A DNA stretch of 25,064 nucleotides, taken from assembly GCA_964652125.1 (NCBI GenBank), contig CAZZAE010000010.1:1-25064 (forward strand), read 5' to 3'. The position numbers and the translations under genes were made by a program. Positions 1-7,854 of this stretch are shown piece after piece. This DNA comes from CAZFNQ01 sp964652125. GTDB lineage: Bacteria; Patescibacteriota; Saccharimonadia; Saccharimonadales; JANWIN01. The notes beneath the pieces are model-generated. The model was not told the DNA's origin and did not search any database. It saw only the letters and a program-made list of their open reading frames with translations. Every line of letters begins with the position of its first letter. The stretch's first letter is position 1.

Positions 1-120
1 GCGTACGCAAAGTTTGCGCGTGGCGTAAAAACGCTGGCTACAAAGTTACGTACACTAGTAGTAAATGCTTTTGCAGTTACAAATTTTGCCTATAACGCTG
101 ACAAGCGGCTTGCAAACTAA
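1..120 (+). CDS. C-terminal fragment of an unknown basic protein
   Basis: An open frame runs from the first base of the window to a TAA at 118-120 and gives 39 residues. They are rich in Lys, Arg, Ala and Thr, with no acidic residue except one Asp near the end. The start lies outside the window, so neither length nor family can be judged. The codon pattern looks like coding sequence, but no motif is recognisable. The following 156 bases to the trehalase carry no second gene. Confidence 0.45.
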   Translation, partial: AYAKFARGVKTLATKLRTLVVNAFAVTNFAYNADKRLAN

Positions 121-238
121 CTTGTAAAGGTCCAATGTCGAGCTTAAAATTCAGCCCCATAAAGTTATTTTAACATAAAAGCTTAGTAAAAAGCAATACT
201 TCTTATGGTAAAAATTGATGTATAAACTCAGTACTAAC

Positions 239-267
239 TTGACCTAAGCGTAAGCATTGACCTAAGC
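239..267 (+). repeat. Short direct repeat ahead of the trehalase gene
   Basis: The 11-mer TTGACCTAAGC occurs at 239-249 and again at 257-267, an 18-base period. The second copy ends one base before the GGAGGT Shine-Dalgarno sequence (269-274) of the trehalase gene. Tandem copies this close to a start could be a binding site for a regulator or a chance duplication. Nothing in the window identifies a cognate protein. Confidence 0.5.
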
Positions 268-276
268 TGGAGGTAG

Positions 277-1548
277 ATGTTAAAACAAGCTAAAACCTTG
301 GTTTTAAAAGCCAAGAATTTTGTTTCGCCCGGACACAGTGATTTGACTCGTGAGCAGGTTCAGAATGCCCGTGATTATATTGCTTCGTATTGGCCCAAAT
401 TGGAGCGCTATCACCCCAAGGATGACGACACCTTACTGGGACTGCCAAAAACCTATTTAGTCCCAGCTTACGAAGAGGGCCATCCATTTGATTTTAATGA
501 AATGTACTACTGTGATAGCTACTTTATGGTCCAAGGTATGCTCGATGCTAATCATAAAGATCTAGTCATGGGAGTTTTGGAAAATTTACTGTTCATGCAA
601 AAACGGTTTGGGATAATTCCAAATGCTTCTCGGACCTACTTAATGGGCCGCTCCCAACCACCATTACTTACGAGCTTTATCTTTGATGTTTATGATGCTT
701 ATGATCCGGGTAAAGTCTGGTTGCGCAAGGCTATTGGTCAAGCTAAAGAAGAGTATGAGGCCGTATGGATGGGTACAGCCAAACCCAATTGGCGCCAAGT
801 TTATAAGGGACTTAGTCGCTACTACGATATCAACATGATTAACGATCTAGCTGAAACTGAGAGTGGTTGGGACATGACTCCACGTTTTAATCGACGGGCT
901 CTTAATTATTTACCTGTTGATCTCAATTCGTTGCTGTATAAGTATGAAACAGATTTTGCTCGGGCTGCTCAAATATTGGGGGATGATGCTGAAGCTCAGA
1001 AGTGGGGTCGGGCTGCCCGCAAGCGAGACAAAACCATGGCCAAACTTATGTGGAGTAGCGGACATGGCTTGTTCTATGACTATAACTTTGTCAAAGAAAG
1101 GCGAGGTAATGTAAGCTCACTGGCGGCTTTTTACACCATGTGGGCTGGTCTTGCTACCCCCAAACAAGCTAGGCAAATGGTTAAAAACTTACGCCGATTT
1201 GAGCAAAAAGGTGGATTAGCTGCAACAGACCAACAATTAAGCCAGATGGTACCAGGTCCAGGTGCCACTCCAACTCAGTGGGCTTATCCTAATGGTTGGG
1301 CACCGTTACAATTTATAGTTGTCAAAGGTCTAATGCGCTATGGCTACGAATACGAAGCTCGGAGAGTTGTAGCTAAGTGGCTGAAAACTAATCTCGATTG
1401 GTTTAATAAAAACGGTGTCTTTATTGAAAAATATAATGTTGTTAACCCGGATAAACCCCCGGCTAAAGGGTTGTATCCATCCCAAACCGGTTTTGGCTGG
1501 ACTAATGCCATCTTTGAAAAGTTCTGTCAGCAATTTATAGACAGTTAA
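277..1548 (+). CDS. Trehalase-like GH37 glycosidase
   Basis: Predicted to hydrolyse alpha,alpha-trehalose to two glucose molecules. Visible family marks are a degenerate first trehalase signature around residues 70-83 (the EMYYCDSYF stretch, where the family usually has YYWDSY), ESGWD with the likely catalytic acid Asp199, the second signature QWAYPNGWAPLQ at 334-345 (usually QWDYPNGWAP), the likely catalytic base Glu384 in the FIEKY stretch, and GFGWTN at 405-410. At 423 residues it is shorter than E. coli TreA (about 565). No signal peptide is visible, so it is probably cytoplasmic. The ATG at 277 follows GGAGGT (269-274) with a spacing of only 2 bases. The Cys-for-Trp and Ala-for-Asp changes leave exact substrate choice open, but both catalytic acids are present. 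It appears to be a single-gene unit. Confidence 0.85.
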   Translation: MLKQAKTLVLKAKNFVSPGHSDLTREQVQNARDYIASYWPKLERYHPKDDDTLLGLPKTYLVPAYEEGHPFDFNEMYYCDSYFMVQGMLDANHKDLVMGVLENLLFMQKRFGIIPNASRTYLMGRSQPPLLTSFIFDVYDAYDPGKVWLRKAIGQAKEEYEAVWMGTAKPNWRQVYKGLSRYYDINMINDLAETESGWDMTPRFNRRALNYLPVDLNSLLYKYETDFARAAQILGDDAEAQKWGRAARKRDKTMAKLMWSSGHGLFYDYNFVKERRGNVSSLAAFYTMWAGLATPKQARQMVKNLRRFEQKGGLAATDQQLSQMVPGPGATPTQWAYPNGWAPLQFIVVKGLMRYGYEYEARRVVAKWLKTNLDWFNKNGVFIEKYNVVNPDKPPAKGLYPSQTGFGWTNAIFEKFCQQFIDS

Positions 1549-1658
1549 TTTCAAAGACATAATTTCGTCTTGTGCCACAATTACAAAGTTTGTTTAAAAT
1601 AGTTTGAAATTAAATTTTCAACTTAAAATCATTTAAATAACTTTTAAAATATTTATCG

Positions 1659-1687
1659 TTGACTATCAACTATATATCTAATAACCT
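1659..1687 (+). promoter_or_regulatory. Putative leaderless promoter for the WhiB-like gene
   Basis: TTGACT (1659-1664), a 17-base spacer and TAACCT (1682-1687) end 6 bases before the ATG at 1694. The -10 hexamer matches consensus only at its key T, A and final T positions. Transcription would start at or next to the ATG, and no Shine-Dalgarno sequence is present. An alternative -10 is TAATAA at 1679-1684. Confidence 0.45.
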
Positions 1688-1693
1688 GACATT

Positions 1694-2374
1694 ATGAGTA
1701 TTAACACTTTGGTGGGCGAGACTGCCGCATTGGCAACTGAGCACGAAGTTGCACGCCAAAGTTGGGAATTAGCTGTAGAAAAATTGGCACCTATTCCCAT
1801 TCCCGTAGAAGGTGAAGAGCTGGATATAGAAGCTGTTGTTCGTTATGCAACTATTCATTACGTGGTAGGCAAGTTTGGTGAAGAAGTACCACAAGTACTT
1901 CAAAACCCATACGTTTTTAATTATGTTGATCCGGCCCTACGAGACATTGGAGCAATAAGGCGTTTACCAGCTGGCAGTGAGCGACGTCATAGAAATGTTC
2001 AAGTAGTTTTAAGACCGGAACTTTCCGAGGCTTTTGCGTTTTATGAAAAACACGGAAATAGTAATTCCAATACCGCATATATGGGTTTTTGTAAACTACT
2101 TGGTAAGATTGCAAAAGCTGAAAAAGAAAGTGCAAATTGGCGATACAAGGCAGCGTGCAAAGGTGAAGATCCAAATATCTTTCACCCTGAAATACCTGAT
2201 GATACTGAAGCTGATGCCGTGCCGAGTTACACTGCAGCAGCAAGGGAAATTTGTCAGCGTTGTACTGTAACTAAACAATGCAGTAAGTTTGGCTCTAAAA
2301 TTGGCAAAGGTTCAGAAACCGTTAGAGTATATGGTGACAGGGTAATACTTCCATTTAGTAGACCTGAAAAATAG
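1694..2374 (+). CDS. Orphan protein with C-terminal WhiB-like (Wbl) cysteine domain
   Basis: A 226-residue protein. Residues 149-200 match the WhiB family pattern: W149, the AC-x-G-x-DP-x-x-F stretch with Cys155, then Cys187-x2-Cys190-x5-Cys196. Wbl proteins bind a 4Fe-4S cluster through four Cys in this arrangement and work with sigma factors as redox- or NO-responsive regulators. The C-x2-C-x5-C spacing is exact; the gap between the first and second Cys (31) is long. The downstream GVWGG turn of classical Wbl proteins is reduced to a VYGD stretch, so it may bind a cluster without acting as a normal Wbl regulator. Residues 1-148 match nothing I recognise. The family is characteristic of Actinobacteria and their phages. 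Start chosen at the ATG placed just after the putative promoter; no Shine-Dalgarno sequence. Confidence 0.65.
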   Translation: MSINTLVGETAALATEHEVARQSWELAVEKLAPIPIPVEGEELDIEAVVRYATIHYVVGKFGEEVPQVLQNPYVFNYVDPALRDIGAIRRLPAGSERRHRNVQVVLRPELSEAFAFYEKHGNSNSNTAYMGFCKLLGKIAKAEKESANWRYKAACKGEDPNIFHPEIPDDTEADAVPSYTAAAREICQRCTVTKQCSKFGSKIGKGSETVRVYGDRVILPFSRPEK

Positions 2375-2398
2375 CACCTTAAGCAATCATCACTATAG

Positions 2399-2427
2399 TT
2401 GATATTATATTAAAAATATAGTATTAT
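2399..2427 (+). promoter_or_regulatory. Leaderless promoter for the 2435 gene
   Basis: TTGATA (2399-2404), a 17-base spacer and TATTAT (2422-2427) form a good sigma70-type promoter. The -10 ends 7 bases before the ATG at 2435, so the transcript would begin at about the start codon. No Shine-Dalgarno sequence is present. Confidence 0.6.
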
Positions 2428-2434
2428 ATGGAAA

Positions 2435-3514
2435 ATGTCAGAGTTTGATAGGTCATCTTTAGCACAACCTGTAGAAGTTACCCGTCCTAGCGGTCTTGAT
2501 ATATTTAATGTTCAAGAAATTTACAGTTCTGCAGGTTTCCCTTTTTTCGCCAGGGACGTAAGTGATTATAATAATGTCGGCGGACTACGTCTTGAGCCTT
2601 ATACGAGAGGCGATAGCCCAAGTCGCGATAATTCAGAACTTCCCTATAACGCCACCTGGTTTGAACATTTACGTAAAAACTATGGTGGTGCCCTAAAACT
2701 TCTAGAAAGTCTAAGGGGTGAATATATTCGAGAATGTACTTCAAATGGAGAACTGGATGCCACTGGTATATTAGAGGTTTACCACATGGGTATTCATCTT
2801 CCCAACTTCCTAATGTGGCGTCAAAATAACTCAGTACCTAATGGAGAGATACCCGCCGAAATGGCTGTCCTTCGTCAAGCTTTATTAGGTGTTGGAACAG
2901 TAATATTACATGTCGATAAAGAAAAACTGGAAAATATGGATGGTAAAGAGATAGCTGAGATTGCTGAGAACAATGGCGATCTAGTTAGTGAAGACAAGAG
3001 TGCGATTACTAGCGTACCGACCATGGTATGTCCGGCATCTCCAGAGATGATTGCAGGTCTTGGCGATGCACTACTGGCAGGGAATACAAAGCGTGAGGGG
3101 AGTGATTTATTGGCCAAGTATGAGGTTGATATTAATAAACTACGACAATTTGTCACTTTTATTGAAATGCATTCCGAGCGCGAGATCCAATTTTTAACAG
3201 AAGCAGAAAAGTTATTTAAAGAACCACCGCAAAATTCGGACAGCTTTTCCCTGCAAAAACCAAAAACAAAAGTTGAAAGGTATGATGAATTAGTAGCTGA
3301 ATATGGACGTATTTTAGATATTCAACACCCGATTCTATACGCATCCTTAGATAGAACCGACCAGCCTCCTAAAATGAATATTCGTAGATTATATAAAATA
3401 AGAATAGAATTTTTGCGGGGAAGAGTTAAAGCACTTGAATCAGACCATCCTCGCAACATTACAAAAGAAGCAATGATTGAGATGCGGATGTTTATGCCTT
3501 CGACATCAGTATAA
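2435..3514 (+). CDS. Hypothetical protein, 359 aa, unknown function
   Basis: I do not recognise this protein. It is soluble in appearance, with no signal peptide or membrane segment, and is mixed in charge. Residues 75-135 and 205-260 look helical; a region near 255-275 is polar and probably a linker. The C-terminal 80 residues are rich in Arg, Lys and Glu. There is only one Cys pair far apart in sequence and no visible metal-binding motif or P-loop. It follows the WhiB-like gene in the same direction after a 60-base gap that holds its own promoter, so it can be expressed separately. Probably a lineage-restricted protein. Confidence 0.7.
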   Translation: MSEFDRSSLAQPVEVTRPSGLDIFNVQEIYSSAGFPFFARDVSDYNNVGGLRLEPYTRGDSPSRDNSELPYNATWFEHLRKNYGGALKLLESLRGEYIRECTSNGELDATGILEVYHMGIHLPNFLMWRQNNSVPNGEIPAEMAVLRQALLGVGTVILHVDKEKLENMDGKEIAEIAENNGDLVSEDKSAITSVPTMVCPASPEMIAGLGDALLAGNTKREGSDLLAKYEVDINKLRQFVTFIEMHSEREIQFLTEAEKLFKEPPQNSDSFSLQKPKTKVERYDELVAEYGRILDIQHPILYASLDRTDQPPKMNIRRLYKIRIEFLRGRVKALESDHPRNITKEAMIEMRMFMPSTSV

Positions 3515-3569
3515 ATAGTTTGTTGTAACTTCTACTTTACAGTCAAGCGTTTTTATTTGTTACGATGTC

Positions 3570-3600
3570 TATAGTAATAATTGGGCGGGAGAACTGAGGG
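3570..3600 (+). promoter_or_regulatory. Putative -10 box and RBS for pyrF
   Basis: TATAGT (3570-3575) lies 29 bases before the ATG at 3605, and GAGGG (3596-3600) sits 4 bases before it. This favours the ATG at 3605 over an in-frame TTG at 3581, which would put the ribosome site inside the coding region. No convincing -35 box is seen. Confidence 0.4.
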
Positions 3601-3604
3601 TAAA

Positions 3605-4345
3605 ATGTCAGAATCAATCGTTGCTGGTGGTAAAAGCTGGGCCTTAGCCGCCGATGTTCAACCACGTAAATTTAGACCACTAGTAGAGGATCTGGAAGAC
3701 GTACCAGGTCTTTCTGCAATTAAAGTAGGTTTTGAAGTTGGTCTTGGATCAGGTCTGAGAACAGCAGTTGATGATGTACTTCAGGTCAATGAAAAATTAA
3801 AGATTGTTTATGACCATCAAAAAGCTGGAAATGATATACCAGCAACAGGTGTGAACTTTGCACGCGCTATGCGCGTGGCCCGTGTTGATGCTGCAATTCT
3901 ATTTTCGTTTACTGGTCCACAGACTCAAGAAAAATGGACTCGAGAGCTTCAAGAAAGAGGAATAGGTGTTATACAGGGTGCAGAGATGACGCATGATCAA
4001 ATTAGGGCAAGTGAGGGTGGTTACATTGTCGATGCAGCATTTCGTCGAATGTTTGAAAAAGCAGTTGAACTTGATGTAACAAACTTCGTTGTACCCGGCA
4101 ATAAACGATCAGCAGTAGATGAATATAAAGCTCTATTTGACGATGCATTGGGTGAAGGAAACTATACTTTGTGGTCACCAGGTCTAATTACACAGGGTGG
4201 TGATGTATCTGAAACTGGTCAAGCGGCTGGTCCAAATTTCGTAGGGATAGTAGGGTCAGGTGTATATGGATCAGATAATCCGCGTCAAGCAGCAGTTGAG
4301 TTAGGGCAAAAAGTCCTTTCACTTAACGAAACCTCAGCAGGATAG
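3605..4345 (+). CDS. pyrF: Orotidine 5'-phosphate decarboxylase
   Basis: Decarboxylates OMP to UMP, the last step of pyrimidine synthesis. The 246-residue TIM-barrel pattern is clear: AADVQ near residue 15, IKVGFE with Lys40, the catalytic stretch YDHQKAGNDIP with Asp70, Lys73 and Asp77, a phosphate-side PGLITQGGD motif, and a final IVGSGVY stretch. The catalytic loop carries extra residues compared with the E. coli D-x-K-x-x-D arrangement. In the final motif the usual phosphate-contacting Arg (VGR) is Ser. The gene is followed after 8 bases by pyrE, so the two are co-transcribed, and orotate would be the pathway input. No earlier pyr genes lie in the window. Confidence 0.85.
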   Translation: MSESIVAGGKSWALAADVQPRKFRPLVEDLEDVPGLSAIKVGFEVGLGSGLRTAVDDVLQVNEKLKIVYDHQKAGNDIPATGVNFARAMRVARVDAAILFSFTGPQTQEKWTRELQERGIGVIQGAEMTHDQIRASEGGYIVDAAFRRMFEKAVELDVTNFVVPGNKRSAVDEYKALFDDALGEGNYTLWSPGLITQGGDVSETGQAAGPNFVGIVGSGVYGSDNPRQAAVELGQKVLSLNETSAG

Positions 4346-4353
4346 GGTCTAAA

Positions 4354-5061
4354 ATGTCCAAATTTGAATTTGATGAAGAGAGATATGTAGTAGGATCGTT
4401 TGATAGAGGAATTATTGGATTTCCAGACGGCGGGATAAAGCTTAAATCCGGTCGACAATCTCCCTACTACCATAATATTAGGGGCATGTTGTCATATAAC
4501 ATGGATCTTGTTGCAAGTGGGCAAATGCCAATTGATAAACAACAAGAGGTAATTAAAGATACAATGCTAGGATACGCAACCAGATTTGATGAGATTAAAA
4601 CTCCTTACAGACACGTTTTTGGCAAAGCTCAAGCCGGCACAGCATTAATAGCGGTAGCCGCTTTTGTAGCTAACCGATCATATTTGTGGGAAAGAATTCC
4701 TGAAGATAAAAATTATGGCGTGAAAAAACGAGTTGAGGGGAACTATGAATATGGTGACTTTGTGCATCTTGCCGATGATAATGTCACTGATGGTCAATCA
4801 AAAGTTGATGGAGCTGGGGTGCTTTATTTAGTTGGCTTACAACCTGTGAGTTTGACGGTTGGATTTGACCGCGAAGAGGGAGCCCAGGAAAGATTAAATA
4901 ATCTTGGCTTTGAAATGAATGCTGTAACTTGCCTAAGTTCAGCAGTACCAATTCTTAGAGACAATCGCAGAATTACAAATGAGCACATCGATGCAGTAGC
5001 AGCGTATCATCAAAAGTTAATTGAAGAGGGCGTTACTTCCACATATCAAGTAGCAGCATAA
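4354..5061 (+). CDS. pyrE: Orotate phosphoribosyltransferase-like protein
   Basis: Predicted to join orotate and PRPP to make OMP for the adjacent PyrF. Residues 29-43 carry the orotate-binding stretch KLKSGRQSPYYHNIR, close to the SG-x-x-SP-x-Y-x-x-x-R pattern of the family. The PRPP loop is DDNVTDGQS at 141-149, preceded by a hydrophobic strand; most PRTases have E/D-D-x-x-TTG there, so Asp replaces the second Thr. The 235 residues are slightly more than usual, with an insertion around 50-85. It is coupled to pyrF (8-base gap) and to the Nudix gene (6-base gap). A divergent PRTase with another base substrate is possible, but the pairing with pyrF argues for orotate. Confidence 0.75.
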   Translation: MSKFEFDEERYVVGSFDRGIIGFPDGGIKLKSGRQSPYYHNIRGMLSYNMDLVASGQMPIDKQQEVIKDTMLGYATRFDEIKTPYRHVFGKAQAGTALIAVAAFVANRSYLWERIPEDKNYGVKKRVEGNYEYGDFVHLADDNVTDGQSKVDGAGVLYLVGLQPVSLTVGFDREEGAQERLNNLGFEMNAVTCLSSAVPILRDNRRITNEHIDAVAAYHQKLIEEGVTSTYQVAA

Positions 5062-5067
5062 TAAATA

Positions 5068-5565
5068 ATGGGTAAACAAAGCGGTGGGATACTGGTCTAT
5101 AGATTTAAAAGTGATGCTCTAGAAGTCTTACTCGTTCACCCTGGTGGTCCATTTTGGGCAAATAAAGACAAAGGTTCGTGGTCGATTCCCAAAGGTGAGT
5201 TTGATGAAAACGAGGAATCAATAACTGCAGCTAAGCGCGAATTTGAAGAAGAAACTGGTCAACCCGTTCCGGATGGTGACTTAATTGAATTAGGATCAAC
5301 CAAAAACAAAAGCGGTAAGACTATCTACGTCTGGGCAGTTAAGGGAGATCTGGAGGTTGAGAACCTAAAAAGCAATACTTTTAGTATGGAGTGGCCTCCA
5401 AAATCTGGAAACACACAGGAATTTCCAGAAGTTGATCGTGGCGGTTGGTTCGCTCCAGGTAAGGCTGCCATCAAACTAAACGAAGCTCAAATAGTATTTG
5501 TTGAACGTTTGGCAGAGCATCTTGGGTTAACAATAGAAAAACCAGTCCAACCTTCGCTCTTTTAA
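5068..5565 (+). CDS. Nudix hydrolase (COG4119-like NTP pyrophosphohydrolase)
   Basis: A 165-residue Nudix protein with an exact Nudix box: Gly43-x5-Glu49-x7-Arg57-Glu58-x-x-Glu61-Glu62-x-Gly64. The box glutamates bind the metal that drives cleavage of a nucleoside diphosphate linked to another group. The N-terminal SGGILVYRF and VHPGGPFW stretches and a C-terminal FPEVDRGGWF region resemble the COG4119 group, whose substrates are poorly defined. It ends the pyrF-pyrE unit, so house-cleaning of nucleotides is plausible but unproven. The start ATG lies 6 bases after the pyrE stop. Confidence 0.8.
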   Translation: MGKQSGGILVYRFKSDALEVLLVHPGGPFWANKDKGSWSIPKGEFDENEESITAAKREFEEETGQPVPDGDLIELGSTKNKSGKTIYVWAVKGDLEVENLKSNTFSMEWPPKSGNTQEFPEVDRGGWFAPGKAAIKLNEAQIVFVERLAEHLGLTIEKPVQPSLF

Positions 5566-5567
5566 AC

Positions 5568-5576
5568 TGTTATAAT
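5568..5576 (+). promoter_or_regulatory. Extended -10 promoter for metG, leaderless
   Basis: TG at 5569-5570, one base, then the perfect hexamer TATAAT at 5571-5576. It overlaps the very end of the Nudix gene region and ends 9 bases before the metG ATG (5586). No -35 box or Shine-Dalgarno sequence is visible. The same TGTTATAAT nonamer stands before ftsA. Confidence 0.7.
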
Positions 5577-5585
5577 AGATAGATT

Positions 5586-7058
5586 ATGAACTACTATGTA
5601 ACGACATCTATTCCCTATGTAAATGGTGAACCGCACATTGGTTTTGGCATGGAGTTATTACAGGCTGATGTCCTGGCCCGAACAGCTAGAAAGCAAGGTA
5701 AACCAGTTATATTTAGTACTGGTACTGATGAGCATGGCACTAAAGTCGCAGAGAAAGCTGCCGAGCTAAAACAAACACCCAAGGCCTTAGCTGATGCTAT
5801 GAGCCAGAAGTTTAGGGAACTGGAAAAACTACTAAATGTCAGCAATGACCGTTTTATTCGCACGACTGATCAAGGTCACGAACAAAGGGCCCAAATAATT
5901 TGGAAAAATCTAGCCAATGATATTTACAAGGGTAAGTATGTTGGTCTTTATTGCACGGGTTGTGAAGCTTTTGTCACGGAAGCAGTGGCCAAACAAAATA
6001 AAGGCATTTGTCCGCATCACAATAAGCCCTATGAAAGTATCGAGGAAGACAATTACTTTTTTAAGCTCAGTAAGTACTCTCCGAAAATTCTAAAAGCTGT
6101 GGAAGACGGAACCTTGCAAGTTATACCAACTACCCGTAAGCACGAAATACTTAGAGTCATCAAAGATGGATTAGAAGATATCAGTATTAGCCGACCAAAA
6201 GAAAAGATTTCATGGGGCGTGCCCGTACCCGGAGATAATACTCAAGTTATGTACGTTTGGTTCGAAGCTCTAATGAACTATATAACCGTTCTAGGTTATC
6301 CAGAACACCAAGATTTTAAAAAGTTTTGGCCAGCTAACGTTCAAGTTATCGGCAAGGATATACTTCGCTTTCATGCTGCTATTTGGCCTGGCATGCTGCT
6401 TGGGTTAGGCTTGCCGCTACCAAAAATTGTTTATGTTCATGGCTTTATAACTATTGGTGATGAGAAAATAAGTAAAAGTGTTGGTAATGTCATTCACCCT
6501 AAGGAAATTGTCGATAAATACGGCGTAGATGCTTTTCGCTACTACTTTCTAAGGCACATTCCATCCTATGAGGACGGAGATTTTACTTGGGAAAGGTTAG
6601 AAGCCGCCTACAATAATGAACTTGCCAATGAGCTAGGTAATACTGTTCAGCGAACCGCGGCTATGCTAATTAAATACCAACAAGGCATTATTGGTGATAT
6701 CCTGCCGGCTAATCATGATAGCTCTGGTTATTGGGAATCAATTGAAAAATGCCGCTTTGATCGGGCTCTTGACCAAGTTTGGGAACAAATCCGGGGATTG
6801 AACCAGTACATTGACGAGGAAAAACCATGGGAATTAGCTAAGAACAAAGACACTGAACATCTGCGTGAAGTTCTAGCTTATCAGACTAGCTCATTGCTGG
6901 AGATTGCAGATTTACTAGAACCATTTCTACCAGATACTTCCACCAAGATAAAACACACATTTTCTGAAGGCATCGTTCGTCCAACCAAGGGGACACTATT
7001 TCCCCGACAACCCAGCAAAGTTAAAAGTACAGTTATTGCTACTAAAAATGGCAAATAA
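5586..7058 (+). CDS. metG: Methionyl-tRNA synthetase
   Basis: Charges tRNA-Met with methionine in the cytoplasm. It is a class I synthetase with HIGF at residues 17-20 and KISKS at 294-298. A single zinc knuckle Cys123-x2-Cys126-x15-Cys142-x2-His145 sits in the connective peptide, as in the Thermus-type enzymes. The alpha-helical anticodon-binding domain follows (about 350-470). At 490 residues it lacks the C-terminal tRNA-binding (EMAP/Trbp111) domain found in longer bacterial MetRS. Its ATG follows a leaderless promoter. The stop overlaps the tatD start by 11 bases, a gene pair also seen as metS-yabD in Bacillus. Confidence 0.96.
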   Translation: MNYYVTTSIPYVNGEPHIGFGMELLQADVLARTARKQGKPVIFSTGTDEHGTKVAEKAAELKQTPKALADAMSQKFRELEKLLNVSNDRFIRTTDQGHEQRAQIIWKNLANDIYKGKYVGLYCTGCEAFVTEAVAKQNKGICPHHNKPYESIEEDNYFFKLSKYSPKILKAVEDGTLQVIPTTRKHEILRVIKDGLEDISISRPKEKISWGVPVPGDNTQVMYVWFEALMNYITVLGYPEHQDFKKFWPANVQVIGKDILRFHAAIWPGMLLGLGLPLPKIVYVHGFITIGDEKISKSVGNVIHPKEIVDKYGVDAFRYYFLRHIPSYEDGDFTWERLEAAYNNELANELGNTVQRTAAMLIKYQQGIIGDILPANHDSSGYWESIEKCRFDRALDQVWEQIRGLNQYIDEEKPWELAKNKDTEHLREVLAYQTSSLLEIADLLEPFLPDTSTKIKHTFSEGIVRPTKGTLFPRQPSKVKSTVIATKNGK

Positions 7059-7851
7059 ATTAGATACCGCTCAACTAGTTGATACTCACTGCCACATTCA
7101 CTTTCCAGATTATCCCCTGGATCAAAATGAGGTAATAGCTGCTGCGACAAAAGTCGGTGTAACCAAACTATTAGCTGTCGGCTGCAGGCTTACAGATTCT
7201 CAATTAGCAGTGGAATTAGCCGCCAAACATGACAATATATGGGCGACAATAGGTTTGCATCCACACGAAGGTGCTCTCTACGTCAATGACCATTTAGCAC
7301 TGCAACAATTCCGAGAACTTGCATCATCACCCAAAGTCGTCGCCATAGGCGAAACCGGTTTAGATTACCATTATATGCATTCGTCTAAATCAGATCAGGA
7401 AAAATTGTTAAGATTTCAACTAGACCTTGCGGTAGAGCACAAATTGCCACTGATTTTCCACGTTCGTGAAGCATTTGAGGATTTTTGGCGGATTTTCGAT
7501 GAATATAGGGCTGAACATTTAAATATTAAAGGTGTTGTGCACAGTTTTAGTGCCGGACCAGCTGAGCTGAAACAAGTATTGGATAGAGGTCTATATGTTG
7601 GCCTAAATGGCATTATGACCTTCACGAAAGACAAGGATCAGCTTGAGGCTGCGAAACAAGTTCCTCTGGATCGAATGTTGCTAGAAACGGATTCTCCATT
7701 CTTGACTCCAGTTCCCTTTCGTGGTAAAGTGTGTGAGCCAAAATATGTGTGCGAAATATCACAGTTTTTGAGCGAACTTAGAGGTGAAACTACTGAAAAG
7801 CTAGCTCAAATGACGACGAAAAACGCCACCAAATTATTTGGCCTAGGTTAA
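7048..7851 (+). CDS. tatD: TatD family metal-dependent hydrolase (DNase)
   Basis: A 267-residue TIM-barrel hydrolase of the TatD family, which includes 3'-5' exonucleases acting on DNA and RNA. Metal ligands are visible in order: the DTHCHIH stretch near the N terminus, GETGLDYHY with its Glu, IFHVREA with His, VVHSFSAGP with His, and LLETDSPFLTP with Asp. The ATG at 7048 is preferred over an in-frame TTG at 7036; it overlaps the metG stop by 11 bases, giving translational coupling. Length is typical for the family. Confidence 0.93.
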   Translation: MANKLDTAQLVDTHCHIHFPDYPLDQNEVIAAATKVGVTKLLAVGCRLTDSQLAVELAAKHDNIWATIGLHPHEGALYVNDHLALQQFRELASSPKVVAIGETGLDYHYMHSSKSDQEKLLRFQLDLAVEHKLPLIFHVREAFEDFWRIFDEYRAEHLNIKGVVHSFSAGPAELKQVLDRGLYVGLNGIMTFTKDKDQLEAAKQVPLDRMLLETDSPFLTPVPFRGKVCEPKYVCEISQFLSELRGETTEKLAQMTTKNATKLFGLG

Positions 7852-7854
7852 ATT

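Noticed and set aside
3581..3604. Upstream TTG start for pyrF
   Set aside because: It would place the GAGGG ribosome site inside the coding sequence and adds 8 residues with no family match.
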